Below are positions 8,482-18,900 of a DNA stretch of 26,130 nt, piece after piece (position 1 is the first letter of the stretch; each line of letters opens with the position of its first letter). Source of the stretch: Waddliaceae bacterium. GTDB lineage: Bacteria > Chlamydiota > Chlamydiia > Chlamydiales > GCA-2709385. A program made the position numbers and the translations under genes. The stretch covers positions 1 through 26,130 of the forward strand of contig PAQS01000025.1 in NCBI GenBank assembly GCA_002709385.1, given 5' to 3'. The notes beneath the pieces are model-generated. The model was given only the letters and a program-made list of their open reading frames with translations. It ran no database searches and had not been told where the DNA came from.

Positions 8482-9060
8482 ATGGCCTTTAAACAACCTG
8501 ATTTACCTTATGATTTAAAAGATCTAGCTCCTTTCGTATCTGAAGAGCAAATGGATTATCACTTTAATAAGCACCATGCTGCTTATTACAAGAATTTGAA
8601 TGCGCTTCTAGATGGAAAGCCTGAATCGGAACTTTCGCTAGAAGAAGTTGTAAAAAGTTCTGAAGGTGGCGTATTTAATAACGCAGCACAAGCTTGGAAC
8701 CACTGGTTTTTTTGGGACTGCATGTCTCCAAACGGTGGTGGTAAACCAAAAGACGCTTTATTAGCAGCAATTCAGAAAGACTTTGGAAGTCTTGAAAATT
8801 TTACTGAATCTTTTTCTACTGCAGCAACTAAACTATTCGGTTCAGGATGGGCTTGGTTAGCAAAAGACGAAAGTGGAAAATTAGAAATCATGCCTTTAAG
8901 CAATGCTGATACTCCCCTTCGCCACGGAAAAACTCCGATTCTTACATTAGACGTGTGGGAGCACGCATACTACATTGATTACCGTAATGAGCGTCCTCGC
9001 TTCATTAAAGAATTCTGGGATGTAGTTAACTGGGATTTTGCAGCTAAGAACTTTGCTTAA
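8482..9060 (+). CDS. sodB: Iron-type superoxide dismutase
   Basis: The 192-residue protein aligns end to end with E. coli SodB-type enzymes. It converts superoxide to oxygen and hydrogen peroxide in the cytoplasm. Metal ligands are H27, H74, D157 and H161, the last two in the DVWEHAYY signature. The outer-sphere glutamine Q70 in FNNAAQAWNH is the position typical of Fe enzymes; Mn enzymes usually carry the glutamine elsewhere. A GGAG ribosome site lies 7 bases before the ATG. There is no signal peptide. It appears to be a single-gene unit ending at a strong hairpin, and it converges on the minus-strand gene with a 4-base overlap. Metal use cannot be proven by sequence, and cambialistic enzymes exist. 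Confidence 0.95.
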   Translation: MAFKQPDLPYDLKDLAPFVSEEQMDYHFNKHHAAYYKNLNALLDGKPESELSLEEVVKSSEGGVFNNAAQAWNHWFFWDCMSPNGGGKPKDALLAAIQKDFGSLENFTESFSTAATKLFGSGWAWLAKDESGKLEIMPLSNADTPLRHGKTPILTLDVWEHAYYIDYRNERPRFIKEFWDVVNWDFAAKNFA

Positions 9061-9650
9061 ATTAAAGGGGGGATATCTCCGGATATCCCTCTTAAATACT
9101 GGTCTATACAGTAATCCATTTCTAAATCAAATTCCTGCGCTTGAAACTCTACTTCAGCAAAAGAGTTTCCTTCAATTGCCTCTAAAAATTTTCTAAAAGC
9201 ACTTACACAGTTCCGACAAAAGATCATTGCTGCAAAAGGTATACTCTTCATTTTAGAACAGTATCCCGTCAGAATTCCTCTAAATACTACTGTTAGCAGG
9301 ACAGGGTATGAATTTACAGATTCCATATCAGGAAGAAGAAAAGATAATCTTTCTTGGTCTACTTTAGGTTGATATCCTGAATATTCATGAACTTGATTAT
9401 AGCTATTCATAATTTCAAAAATCAGAAGAAAGAAGCTTTGAGTATCCATCTCTTTGATTTGTCGTAAACATTCATCATCAGACCACTGAGCACGCTGTCT
9501 GCCATCGAGAAGATCCCAAGCACCCTCAATGCTTTTTAAACGTTCTACAGCGTCTTTTGCTTCTCCCCAAATATCATCTCTACATGGAGGAGAAGAAAAG
9601 AAATCAAAGAGGCCAGCTATCTTTGAACCAGAAATACCGCTGAAAAACAT
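9057..9650 (-). CDS. Hypothetical protein, 197 residues
   Basis: I do not recognise this protein. The open frame extends to 9779, but the ATG at 9650 is the better start: AAAGG lies 8 bases before it, while the longer N-terminus has no ribosome site. From this start the product begins MFFSGISGSKIAGLFDFF. It has no signal peptide or clear membrane span and is rich in aromatic and acidic residues. One CRNC pair near residue 146 is not enough for a metal site. It lies downstream of the giant gene on the same strand, but a terminator at 9844-9887 separates them, so it probably has its own promoter. Its 3' end overlaps the sodB stop by 4 bases. That the frame is intact and has a ribosome site is the main reason to believe it is a gene. 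Confidence 0.65.
   Translation of the reverse strand: MFFSGISGSKIAGLFDFFSSPPCRDDIWGEAKDAVERLKSIEGAWDLLDGRQRAQWSDDECLRQIKEMDTQSFFLLIFEIMNSYNQVHEYSGYQPKVDQERLSFLLPDMESVNSYPVLLTVVFRGILTGYCSKMKSIPFAAMIFCRNCVSAFRKFLEAIEGNSFAEVEFQAQEFDLEMDYCIDQYLRGISGDIPPLI
9066..9093 (+). terminator. Stem-loop after sodB with UCCG tetraloop
   Basis: A perfect 8-bp stem GGGATATC (9070-9077) and GATATCCC (9082-9089) closes a TCCG loop. It extends by four more pairs, two of them G-U. Read as plus-strand RNA, the loop is C(UCCG)G, a member of the extra-stable UNCG tetraloop class. It begins 5 bases after the sodB stop codon and lies inside the last codons of the convergent gene. The following bases are only moderately U-rich, so it may stabilise the 3' end as much as terminate transcription. 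Confidence 0.5.
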
Positions 9651-9843
9651 AGTAAAAACCTTTGTGATATTTTTCTGACTAGAGCGGTTTTCAAAAAAAA
9701 TGACAAGCAACTTGTTAATATTTCTGAAAAGGCACCCTAGGTACAGGAGTGTAGTTTCAAAAAAATATTTACTCAACAAAAACTTATTCTTATCTAACTC
9801 TGAGGCTAATCTATAAAGTTAGAAAAATACCTATGAACAGAGA

Positions 9844-9887
9844 TAAAAAAATAAAACGCGGAGAAGCAAAGAAGCTACAACGCGTTT
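9844..9887 (-). terminator. Rho-independent terminator of the giant gene
   Basis: Inverted repeat AAACGCG (9854-9860) and CGCGTTT (9881-9887) with a small inner AGC/GCT pairing. On the minus strand it is followed by TATTTTTTTATC, a good U-tract. It lies 50 bp past the stop of the giant gene and is oriented to end its transcript. The rest of 9651-9936 shows no other feature I can support; it must contain the promoter of the hypothetical gene. Confidence 0.65.
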
Positions 9888-9936
9888 CAATTAAATAACA
9901 ACGTAATACAAGAGCTAACTGGCTATCTAAAATTTC

Positions 9937-12900
9937 CTAATCGATTACCTTGACTTGATAGAACTCAGGCTCTTCTTCGATTGAGTCAGAAACCAACTCA
10001 TCATCTGCATGAAGAATCTGATGTACTTTACTGTATTCATAAAATAAAGGCATATCGTAGCTGAGGATGTGCTCGTAAAAGTCGCGATACACTTTTCGAT
10101 CATCAGTCTCTTTCATCCATTGCTCAAGTTCATTTGACCATTCATCACTATTTAGTTTTTGACTCATTTGTCGACTAATAAACATTGCCTGTACCAATAA
10201 ATGACGAACTTCTGGAATGGCAAGATAATTTACATCACAAGGAGTCAATGGCCTCAAAGATGAACGAATAAGAATCATCTTCCTGTTTTTAGGAAGCTGA
10301 CAACTGGGATCAGATAAAACTCTTTCAAACTCTCTTGCATCATCATGAGAACAAAAAACTAAACGCCATTCTTTTTCATCTTGAATAAGAAGAAACTGAA
10401 ACGTTGGCTTCTGCCAATCCGAGACAATATCTATTCTACCATCCCAAAAACTTGCAAAACGACTACTTACTAAAAGGTTTTTACTGAAATAAGGTACTTG
10501 TATGCTTTTATCCAGTGTAAATTCGCTAATTAAAGCATCGCTAAGCCTCCACAATTGAACTTTTTGTTTTTTCCCTTGATTTAGAGCTATAGGCACAATT
10601 TCTCTTGAAAAACTTGGTGATAGAAAAGTTTTTTCTCCAAAATCTTCAAAGGAAACGATCTCTCCTTTATCACGATCATCTGTAACAACTTTTGCTTGTC
10701 GGCGTTGTTGTTGCACTTGCGCAACTCTTTGCTGTTCTTGCTGACTCACTCTCTGCTGTGTACTCACAGCATTGCGATTGTGATTACTAGGTAAAGCTGA
10801 ATTAGTATCAGAAAAATCAATATTTACAGGTATAAAAGCTGCTAAACCAGGAAGAGCATCTTCAATCGTTTCTTTGTGTATTTCGGTAACTTTTTGCATA
10901 ATACTTTCAGGTAATGCAGCACTAAGACGTTCACACATTTTTGAACTTAAGGAAAAAAGAAACTCACTCATATGAACTTCTTTTTTCTCTTGGGCATATT
11001 GACGATATAAATCAATAACCGTATCTCGCACAAAAAAAGAACCCAGCTCATTCCATATATGACGCTTATCTTCTGTATTTTGATAAGAGACAGTAGAAAT
11101 CGCTTTTTGACAGGTTTCTTCTAATTTTTGCATGCAAAGGTTGAGGTTCGACTCTTTTTGTTTTTGAATCGATTTCTGATAAACAAAAAGACTGAGGTCT
11201 TTAATAGAAATCTCTCGATTCAAGCGTTTACCAATTGAACTTTCTATGCTCGGTAGAGCTCCTTTTGCTACAGAAAAAACAAGACGTTGTCCATAATCCA
11301 ATTCACGTAATCGCCTTCCTCCTTGTATTAAATCAAAGTCCATATTGTGCTCACTTATTGTGAGTACACCTATTGCATCAGAGCGAAGTTTAAAATCGGT
11401 ACCTGTAATATGATCTTGATCATAGTAAATAAACAAACGATTCATTGGAAAACCTGTTTCTTCAACAATGACTTTATGGCTTGATCCAGTAAGTTTCGTT
11501 TCTTGTTTTTTTACTTTCTCCATAAAATAAAGGAGACCATTCACTTCATTAAAAAAGAGAACTCCTTCATAAGGCAGCTGATTTACTTTGATTTCATCAC
11601 AAATATGAGAAGCTACATCTCTTCCTGAAATACCACAGAAATGGTTTCCAGAATCAATAATTGCTTGAATTTGTTCTTTTTTAGGGTGTTTAGAAATAAG
11701 CTGATGAAAGATCGATTTCATTTCACTTGTAATGACAAACACTTCATCATTTTCACGAATAAAAAGATCTATTGTTCTACCATTGGTACCCGCTTCTGGC
11801 AAAAAAGCTGTTCCTAAAGGTGCCATGTATGGATTATCTAAGGTTCCAGAGTATCCTACGGCAGCCTTCCCCATAGAAAAAAGATTTTGTCCATTCACAG
11901 TAACCTGCTTATCAAAAACCTCTACTCGAGCAAACTCTTTTTCGATAACATACTGAAAGAGTAAATTCAGCGACTTATCTATATTTTTACATAATTTTTG
12001 TATCTCTTGTCTGTTTTCTATATCTATAGAAAATAAATCAATTCCTGTCTCTTTATAGAAATCTTTCACAATATTCGTGTTCTGTAAGAGAAAGCTGTGA
12101 TCCATCGATTCACGAATATTATATTCTTTAATAGCAGCAGCTCTTTGCCACTTTACTATATTTTTAGCTTGAGATTTTGTGACTCCTTGAACGGAATAAG
12201 AGATTAAACTATTCAAAACCATGATAATAGAGTCACTAAACTCTGAGTTAGGAGCTGCTTTGTTATTCGCTACAAAAGGAACAGAAACTCTTGGACGCTC
12301 TATATCTAAATCGTTAAGCCCATGGTGCTCAAATACCCGCTGAGCTAACCTTTCTTTAAGCCATCCTTCTGCAAATAGCAGCCGTAAGAGAATGACTAAT
12401 TGAGACCGTGCGGGGTCCTTTCTATAAAGATCGTTTACGAATTCTGGAGCTAAAGCTTTTTTATCAGTAAGATAGTGCCTTAAAGCCTGTAAACGTTCGA
12501 TGACAACTTTTTCTTCTGTATTTTTTTCTCTAAGTCCTAAAGGAAAATACCATTCCGGCACAAGTAAGTTTCGGATGATGTATTTGCACATCGCTTCATA
12601 TTCTTCTTCACTCTGCTGAGCTTGTTTATTTTCTCTAAGCTTAAGTAACAAATTCCCTTTATTATCTTTTGCATTAATCGCTAAAATGATTACTCGAGCT
12701 AAAAGATTTGCCTGATCCTTTTCTGGAGGTGAAATCTTCCCATAAGGCATATTAAGCTCTTTTGTATCATCAAGCTTTTGGTGTATCTCATCAAAAGTAA
12801 AAAGCCCTCTCTGCTCAAATAAATCAAGTATTTGTCCTAAAACAACATTTGCCCGTTCTTGTTTTCCTTCTCTTAAATTTAAATGAATTTGCTCTGCTAT

Positions 12901-15900
12901 CTTTTCTAAGTTTGAACACAAACTTTCAAGTAGATCTTTTTTCAAGTAACCGTTCTTTAATAAACGCAGATCTTGAGAAGCAAGAAAAGGGCGTAATATT
13001 TGTATATCATGAATACTGAGAGTAAAGTTTTTTTCTTTTGAGAGCATTTGGATGAGTTTACGATACTCTAATTCTTTTTTATATTCTTCGTTTTGAAGTA
13101 AGTTGACTTTGGCATATTTTGCCTTCATCGAACTCAATGTTTCCCCTTTCACTGTTACATAATCACGATTGATAATGGCACGTTTTAAGGTATTTAAAAC
13201 CCGCGTTAAGTAGGATTCTGTAAAGAATTCAGGGTGATCATTAAATGAGATACTTCTTTCTTTTTGTCCAAATACTCCTTCTGATAGATCCTGCATATCA
13301 TAAACAGCAGTTTCAAAAAGTGGAGTTGGTGGAACGTGAACAGAAAGATGATACCCATCAGCTTTCATAAGAGCGAGTAAGTGTCCATACACAAGAGTCT
13401 TACCTGACCCTTGGATTTTTTGTGTAAGAACGCTTTGTCCTTTTTGTAGGCGCTGCATGATAGCACTTAGGCCTTGAATTTGATCTTCTCTTAAATAAAG
13501 CTTTAGCTGATGTTGAAATACAATAAGAGCTTCTCCATTTAGCTCCATACTGATAGCTTGTTGTGTTGCTAAAGCAATCCCAATACGTTCTAATGCTTGC
13601 TCATTTAAACTATTTTCTTCTATTGAGTTCAGAAGATTTAGAATCTGCATACCATGCTCTAAGCGACGTTCTAGAAGCAAGCAAGTACCTGTAAGCTGGA
13701 ATAACTCTTGAATTTCATTGAAGTTTCTTAAAGCTGTCAGACGCTTATACTCATTAAGATCCCCTTGAAGAAAAAGAGCGATAACTTCGGAGTACGTAAT
13801 TTTTTTTCGCTGTTTCGATAAGATTTGGATTTCCCAAAGAAGTTTTTCTTTGGGATCTTCTGGTACTCTAGAAGCAATTTTCTTGATTTCTTCTTTTAAA
13901 ATGCCTAAACGCTGCTCATCTTCTTTTACTAAATCTCCTAAGGAAAGTTTCAGTTTATTTAAAGTTCTCCCAGAAGAATCTTGTAATTGTGGGCGTAGCC
14001 TTTCTTGATTTTGCTGTGCACCTAAATAATAATCTTCATTTAAATGCTCTAAATCTTCTTGCGTAAATTGTGCATTTGTTGGGCATGTAAATTTCTTTGG
14101 ATGAATAAAACTTTTCTTTCGCATTCCAAAATCAAAATGCTGTGAATAAAGAATCGCAAACTCTTTTAAAGTGAAGTCTTTTTCATTCGGTTTAAAAGTA
14201 AGTTCACGCTTTGGAAAAGTATTAGGAAGAATTATTTCTTCTGATTCTACTGGTATTAAAGGACGAATACTTCCTAATTCTTCAGGAACAGTTACAACCC
14301 TATCAGTAGAACGAACGTTTTTCAAATAAGTAAAAAGTGCATTACCTAGTGAGATTAATTCACTTTCTACAGAATAAATTGGAGTATATGGTCTACTCAA
14401 TTCTTCTAATAAGTTTTTTTGACTTTTCCACTCTAAAAGCTCTTCTGGAAGGGCCTTACTTTTATTCCTAATTAATGTTTCTAAAAGTAAAAGTGCATAA
14501 ATTTTTTCTCTAGACTCTGTCCTTTCTTTTGTACAGATAGTTAAAAGGTTTTCAAACAGTTCTCGTTGTTCTTTTTCCCCTCCTTTCATAGCAACTCTTA
14601 AATTGTAAGAAAAGTTTTCGAGCCAAGTTAATCCTTTTACGGTTAGAGGTTGAAGTTGTTTTCTTTTTAAAGAAGCTAATTGTTCTGCTTGTACTGTCCA
14701 ATTCCACTTTTTACTATATCGAAGAGCTTTTTCGAGATTAATAGAAATTGACTGATTGCTATAATTTTTAATTTTTAAAATAAAATCTTCTTGGTTTAAG
14801 TCAGGCAGAGCAAGCTCTATTTGCTCCTGTTTTGTTTGTATTCCCAACTCTTCTAATTCAGAAGAGTGCAAAATTTTCTCAAGCTGTAGACTTTCTGGAA
14901 GTTTTACACGTGCTGCTAAATATTTAGGAACATTTTTACTTAAGATCTTATCAAGGACCTTTCTACTTTTATAAATCCAATTAACCCAACTCTGGGCTTC
15001 ATCAGTATAGGAAATCACTCTGTATTCTCTATCAATATCTATAAAAGACGCTGGATTGTTTTTAAGGTTAAATCTTAATAAATAAACTGCATAAATTTGG
15101 ATTGCGGTGTAGTGAGTAGAGAAGTCTTTTTTTTCAGAGTGCAAACGAAGGATCCAACCCAACATGCGAATAGTTTCGGGACTATATGCCTCGAACCTAA
15201 ATACTTTCTTCAAATAGTGCATAGCTTGCTCATAGCCTTGAATCGAATCTGTATAAGCTAGACTAAGATAAGCGAGGTATGCATTCCCTTCTGGAGAATT
15301 TGTTGTAGGATTTCCTTGCTTGAGTTCAATTCTCATACACAAGCAATTACTTTTATAACCTCTCCATATGCTTGATTTTCTATGCTCTGAAAAAGCTAAA
15401 AAAGGAAGAAACAGCTCTTTTTTTCCATCCGAATTTTCTAAAACAAGAAAGTTTTTAAAATTTACAGAAAACCGAATCGTTTGATCTGAGGAAAGATATA
15501 AATGAGGTTGTTGCTCCCATACCCAGACAAGGCTTGTTTCTTCGTTTTTTGTCCGACGCTTTTCACAACGAAAAGTGATTATATTACCTTGTTCATCTAC
15601 ATATTCATAAGCTTCACAACGTATCGCTTTTTCTTGTTCAAAAGTGTCTTCTATAAGCATTTTAGTTCCTGGCATCGTTGAAATTATAGGCCAGGCAAAT
15701 CGAAGCTCTCGAGGACTTGTTGCTACTTTAAAAACTTTAGTTCCTTCTTCTGCTGAAAGAGACTCTGAAGGTTTAACCCACTTACGTTTTCCATTTTTTG
15801 TCACATGAAGCTTGAACTTTTCCGGTTTATATTCACCATCATCAGGTTGAAAGGAATGGTCTTGGTACCATAATCCATTAGGTTTTTGACGCCATAATTG

Positions 15901-18900
15901 TTCAATTATCCCATGACCTACAACATAACGTACTAGGCCCTTATCATCAGCACCATAATAAAAATCTCGACCTACTCTTGCTACAAGAGAAAGAGAACTG
16001 TTATTAGCTTTTTGTTTTATACTATCCTGAAACTTACAGCCCTCGAAAGTAATACGCTTCTGAATTAAATCAATAAGATAAGTACCTACATTTGGCTCAT
16101 AAACATAAATAAGAGGGAATTCTTTCACTGTGATTTTTACTCTATCAGAAAAGTATATTCCTTTTGTTCCTGGTTCTAGATCTAAACATACCTTACAAAA
16201 ATGCAAACAAAATTTCTTAGAAAGAAACATTTTCTGAATCGCTAATCGATGTTTTTCAAATAGTTGCATACAGTGACTATTTATAATTCCAGGAAAAGGT
16301 CGAGAAACACTCGTGGAAATTCTTTGATCTTCTGGATTAGGTAAAGATGACTGAATTATTGCGGAGCAAATTTCAAGCAAATCGTTATGAGAAATTTCAT
16401 TATTGACTTGATAACTTTCCGCTAAGCTCAATCCAAGAATATCATTGAGACCTAGTTTCCAAAATTCTTTATCATTAAGGAAGTATCTGAGAGCTCTTCG
16501 AACTCTCAATACCTCTTTTTCTATATCTATAAATCGATTCTCTTGCCTAATAAGCCATTGAAGTACCCTCTGCTTACATTCAAGCATATACGCTACTGTG
16601 CGGCGTTGCTCCTTTGGAGATCGCCCAGCTTTTATCTTAGACATAGAAAATGCTATTACTTGATCAAATAACTCTATTAAGTCTTTTCCTAAAAATGGAG
16701 CCTTTAAAAGAGCTTCGTTAAGTAGTCCAGGTGAAAAGAGAGAAATGCGTAAAAATACGATGTGTTTTAATTTTGTCAATAGCTCTGGGTTACTTAAATA
16801 GTAGTCACATAAGGAGCCTAAAGAAAGAATATAAGCTGGTTTTTGTAAATCATAACTACAGCGAAGTGTCTGAGAAGGCATTTGTTTTTTTAAAGAGTAC
16901 AAAGGAAAATCATTCTGAGGAATTGGCTTAATGAAGTTATTTTCTTGTCCCTTTCTACTATCACTAATTTCCCAGAATAAACCTACAGGTAAATCCTTTC
17001 CTGTAACAACTTCACTAAAATTGCTATTATTTGAATAATGAGATACGTAAGAAGCGCCTCCTTTCCAAGATAAAATACATATAGTTTTCCCTTGTTCTGA
17101 AGTTAATCGCTCAAAAAATAATCCTGTTTTTTGTTTTTTCGTTAAATCTAAAGCCAGTAATCTAACTCCATCTCGAGTGAGAGGTAAAGCTGCTGCTATC
17201 ATTTGTAAAGGAAAAAAGAAAATCGGCATATCCTTTGTTCCTAGAAATCTAGCATGACGCCATAAGTCTATCGTTTTTTGACCAGGGTAGTACTGTTTAA
17301 TCTCATTTAGCTCTTGTTTATTTCCTTTTTCAAGCGTCTGCCAATTATATCTATCTGGTACACAAATTTTTGCAAATTGTATTTCTGCACTATTCATACC
17401 CAGTTTCCACCTTTCACCTCCCATAGTAGCATTAGAAGAGAAGGTAGAAAAAAACATCTTGCTCGGATCTTTTCCTTTACTTTGTTCGTAGAGAAAAAGA
17501 GTAATACGTTGAAAATCTTCATCGAGTTCATAGGAAAGAGTTCCTAATCTTCTTTCTATATCTCTTTTATCTCTCTGAGCTATCTGAGGATTAATGCAAT
17601 AATCATTCAATCGCTCATCCACTTTCTTTGCAATCTGCCATATCATGCATAACACAGAGCCTAAGGATATACTTTGCAGTTCACTTGTATTTTTTTGTGA
17701 ATAAACATCATGTGTTAATAAAAAACGGGCTAAAAACTCCATTTCTTGAATAATTAAATTGGCAGTTTTTTCATCTAAACGATCTAAAAAAATACGCGCT
17801 TTTTCTGTAGGGGCACTTACCCAATTTCCTTCAATAAGATTACAGTCTAAAAACTCACGACTTAGTTCTAAACAAACTTGAGATGCGCGATACATACAAG
17901 AAACCCACGAGCTTTCCTTTAAACTTGCTTTTGTTCTTAACAAATATGCGAGCATCTCTCTTGGAGAGGTAAATGCTAGATCAAACTCTGATATCTCTTC
18001 TTTTGGCTTATTGCTCTCTTCAACGACCACTTCTTGACCTACTAACAATCTTACAACTCCATCAAGAGCTGCTATTGCATAAGGTTCCATAGGAGCAATT
18101 AGGCGCACAGAGGAGTGAAGCAAACCCATAGAAGATTCTGCCATTCTTTTTGCTCTTTCTCCCGGAGTAAACCAATTAGGGTTTGCTTCTATATTTACCC
18201 CTTCAGTCATACCTAAGACTCTACGGCTAAGACTTTCTATATCAAGTCGTGAAAAAAGCAAATCTCCAGCTCCATGTACTGCAGCATGTAATTGCTCATT
18301 TCCTAAACTATTTCTAGCTACAGCTAAAGAAGCTTCTCCTGTTCTATTCACAGCTTGCTTTGCAAGTACATTTAAACGCCTCAGTAAACGCTCTCTATCT
18401 TCAGGGAGTAAATGCTGACAAAACCTCTGTAAAATTCCTCCACAATAAATAGAAAGCTCTTTTGTCCCTGATAAAACACGTAAAATCTCAATTTCTAAAA
18501 GTCCGAGCATGACATCTCTATCAGAAGCATTTGGCCTAAAATTTTGCATGAAACGAAGCCGCAGCATGGCTTTTTTTTCAGCTAAAGAATGATTAATGAA
18601 ATGCCAAGCATGTAAAAGATAACTTTCTAAACTATCACGAACTGCTACAGCCGGATTTGCCCTTTTTTCTACTAAGGATATATGCTCTCGAGGAACCATA
18701 GCTGAAATGCGTTTTTCAAGGTCTATCAGAGTTTTTATAGACCTTTCAATCTTTTCTATAATTTCAATAGGAACATCAGACTTTGTATTCAATAACTGCT
18801 TCTCAATACTTCTATAGAGGCTTGGTAATACTCTCTTGAGAACAGGAAGTACATGAGAATCAATAGGAATACCTCTTGATGCTGCATCAGCTAAAAAAGA

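Noticed and set aside
9651-9779. Longer N-terminus of the hypothetical gene
   Set aside because: No ribosome site at 9779, while AAAGG sits 8 bases before the ATG at 9650. The hydrophobic extension could mimic a membrane segment but is probably non-coding.
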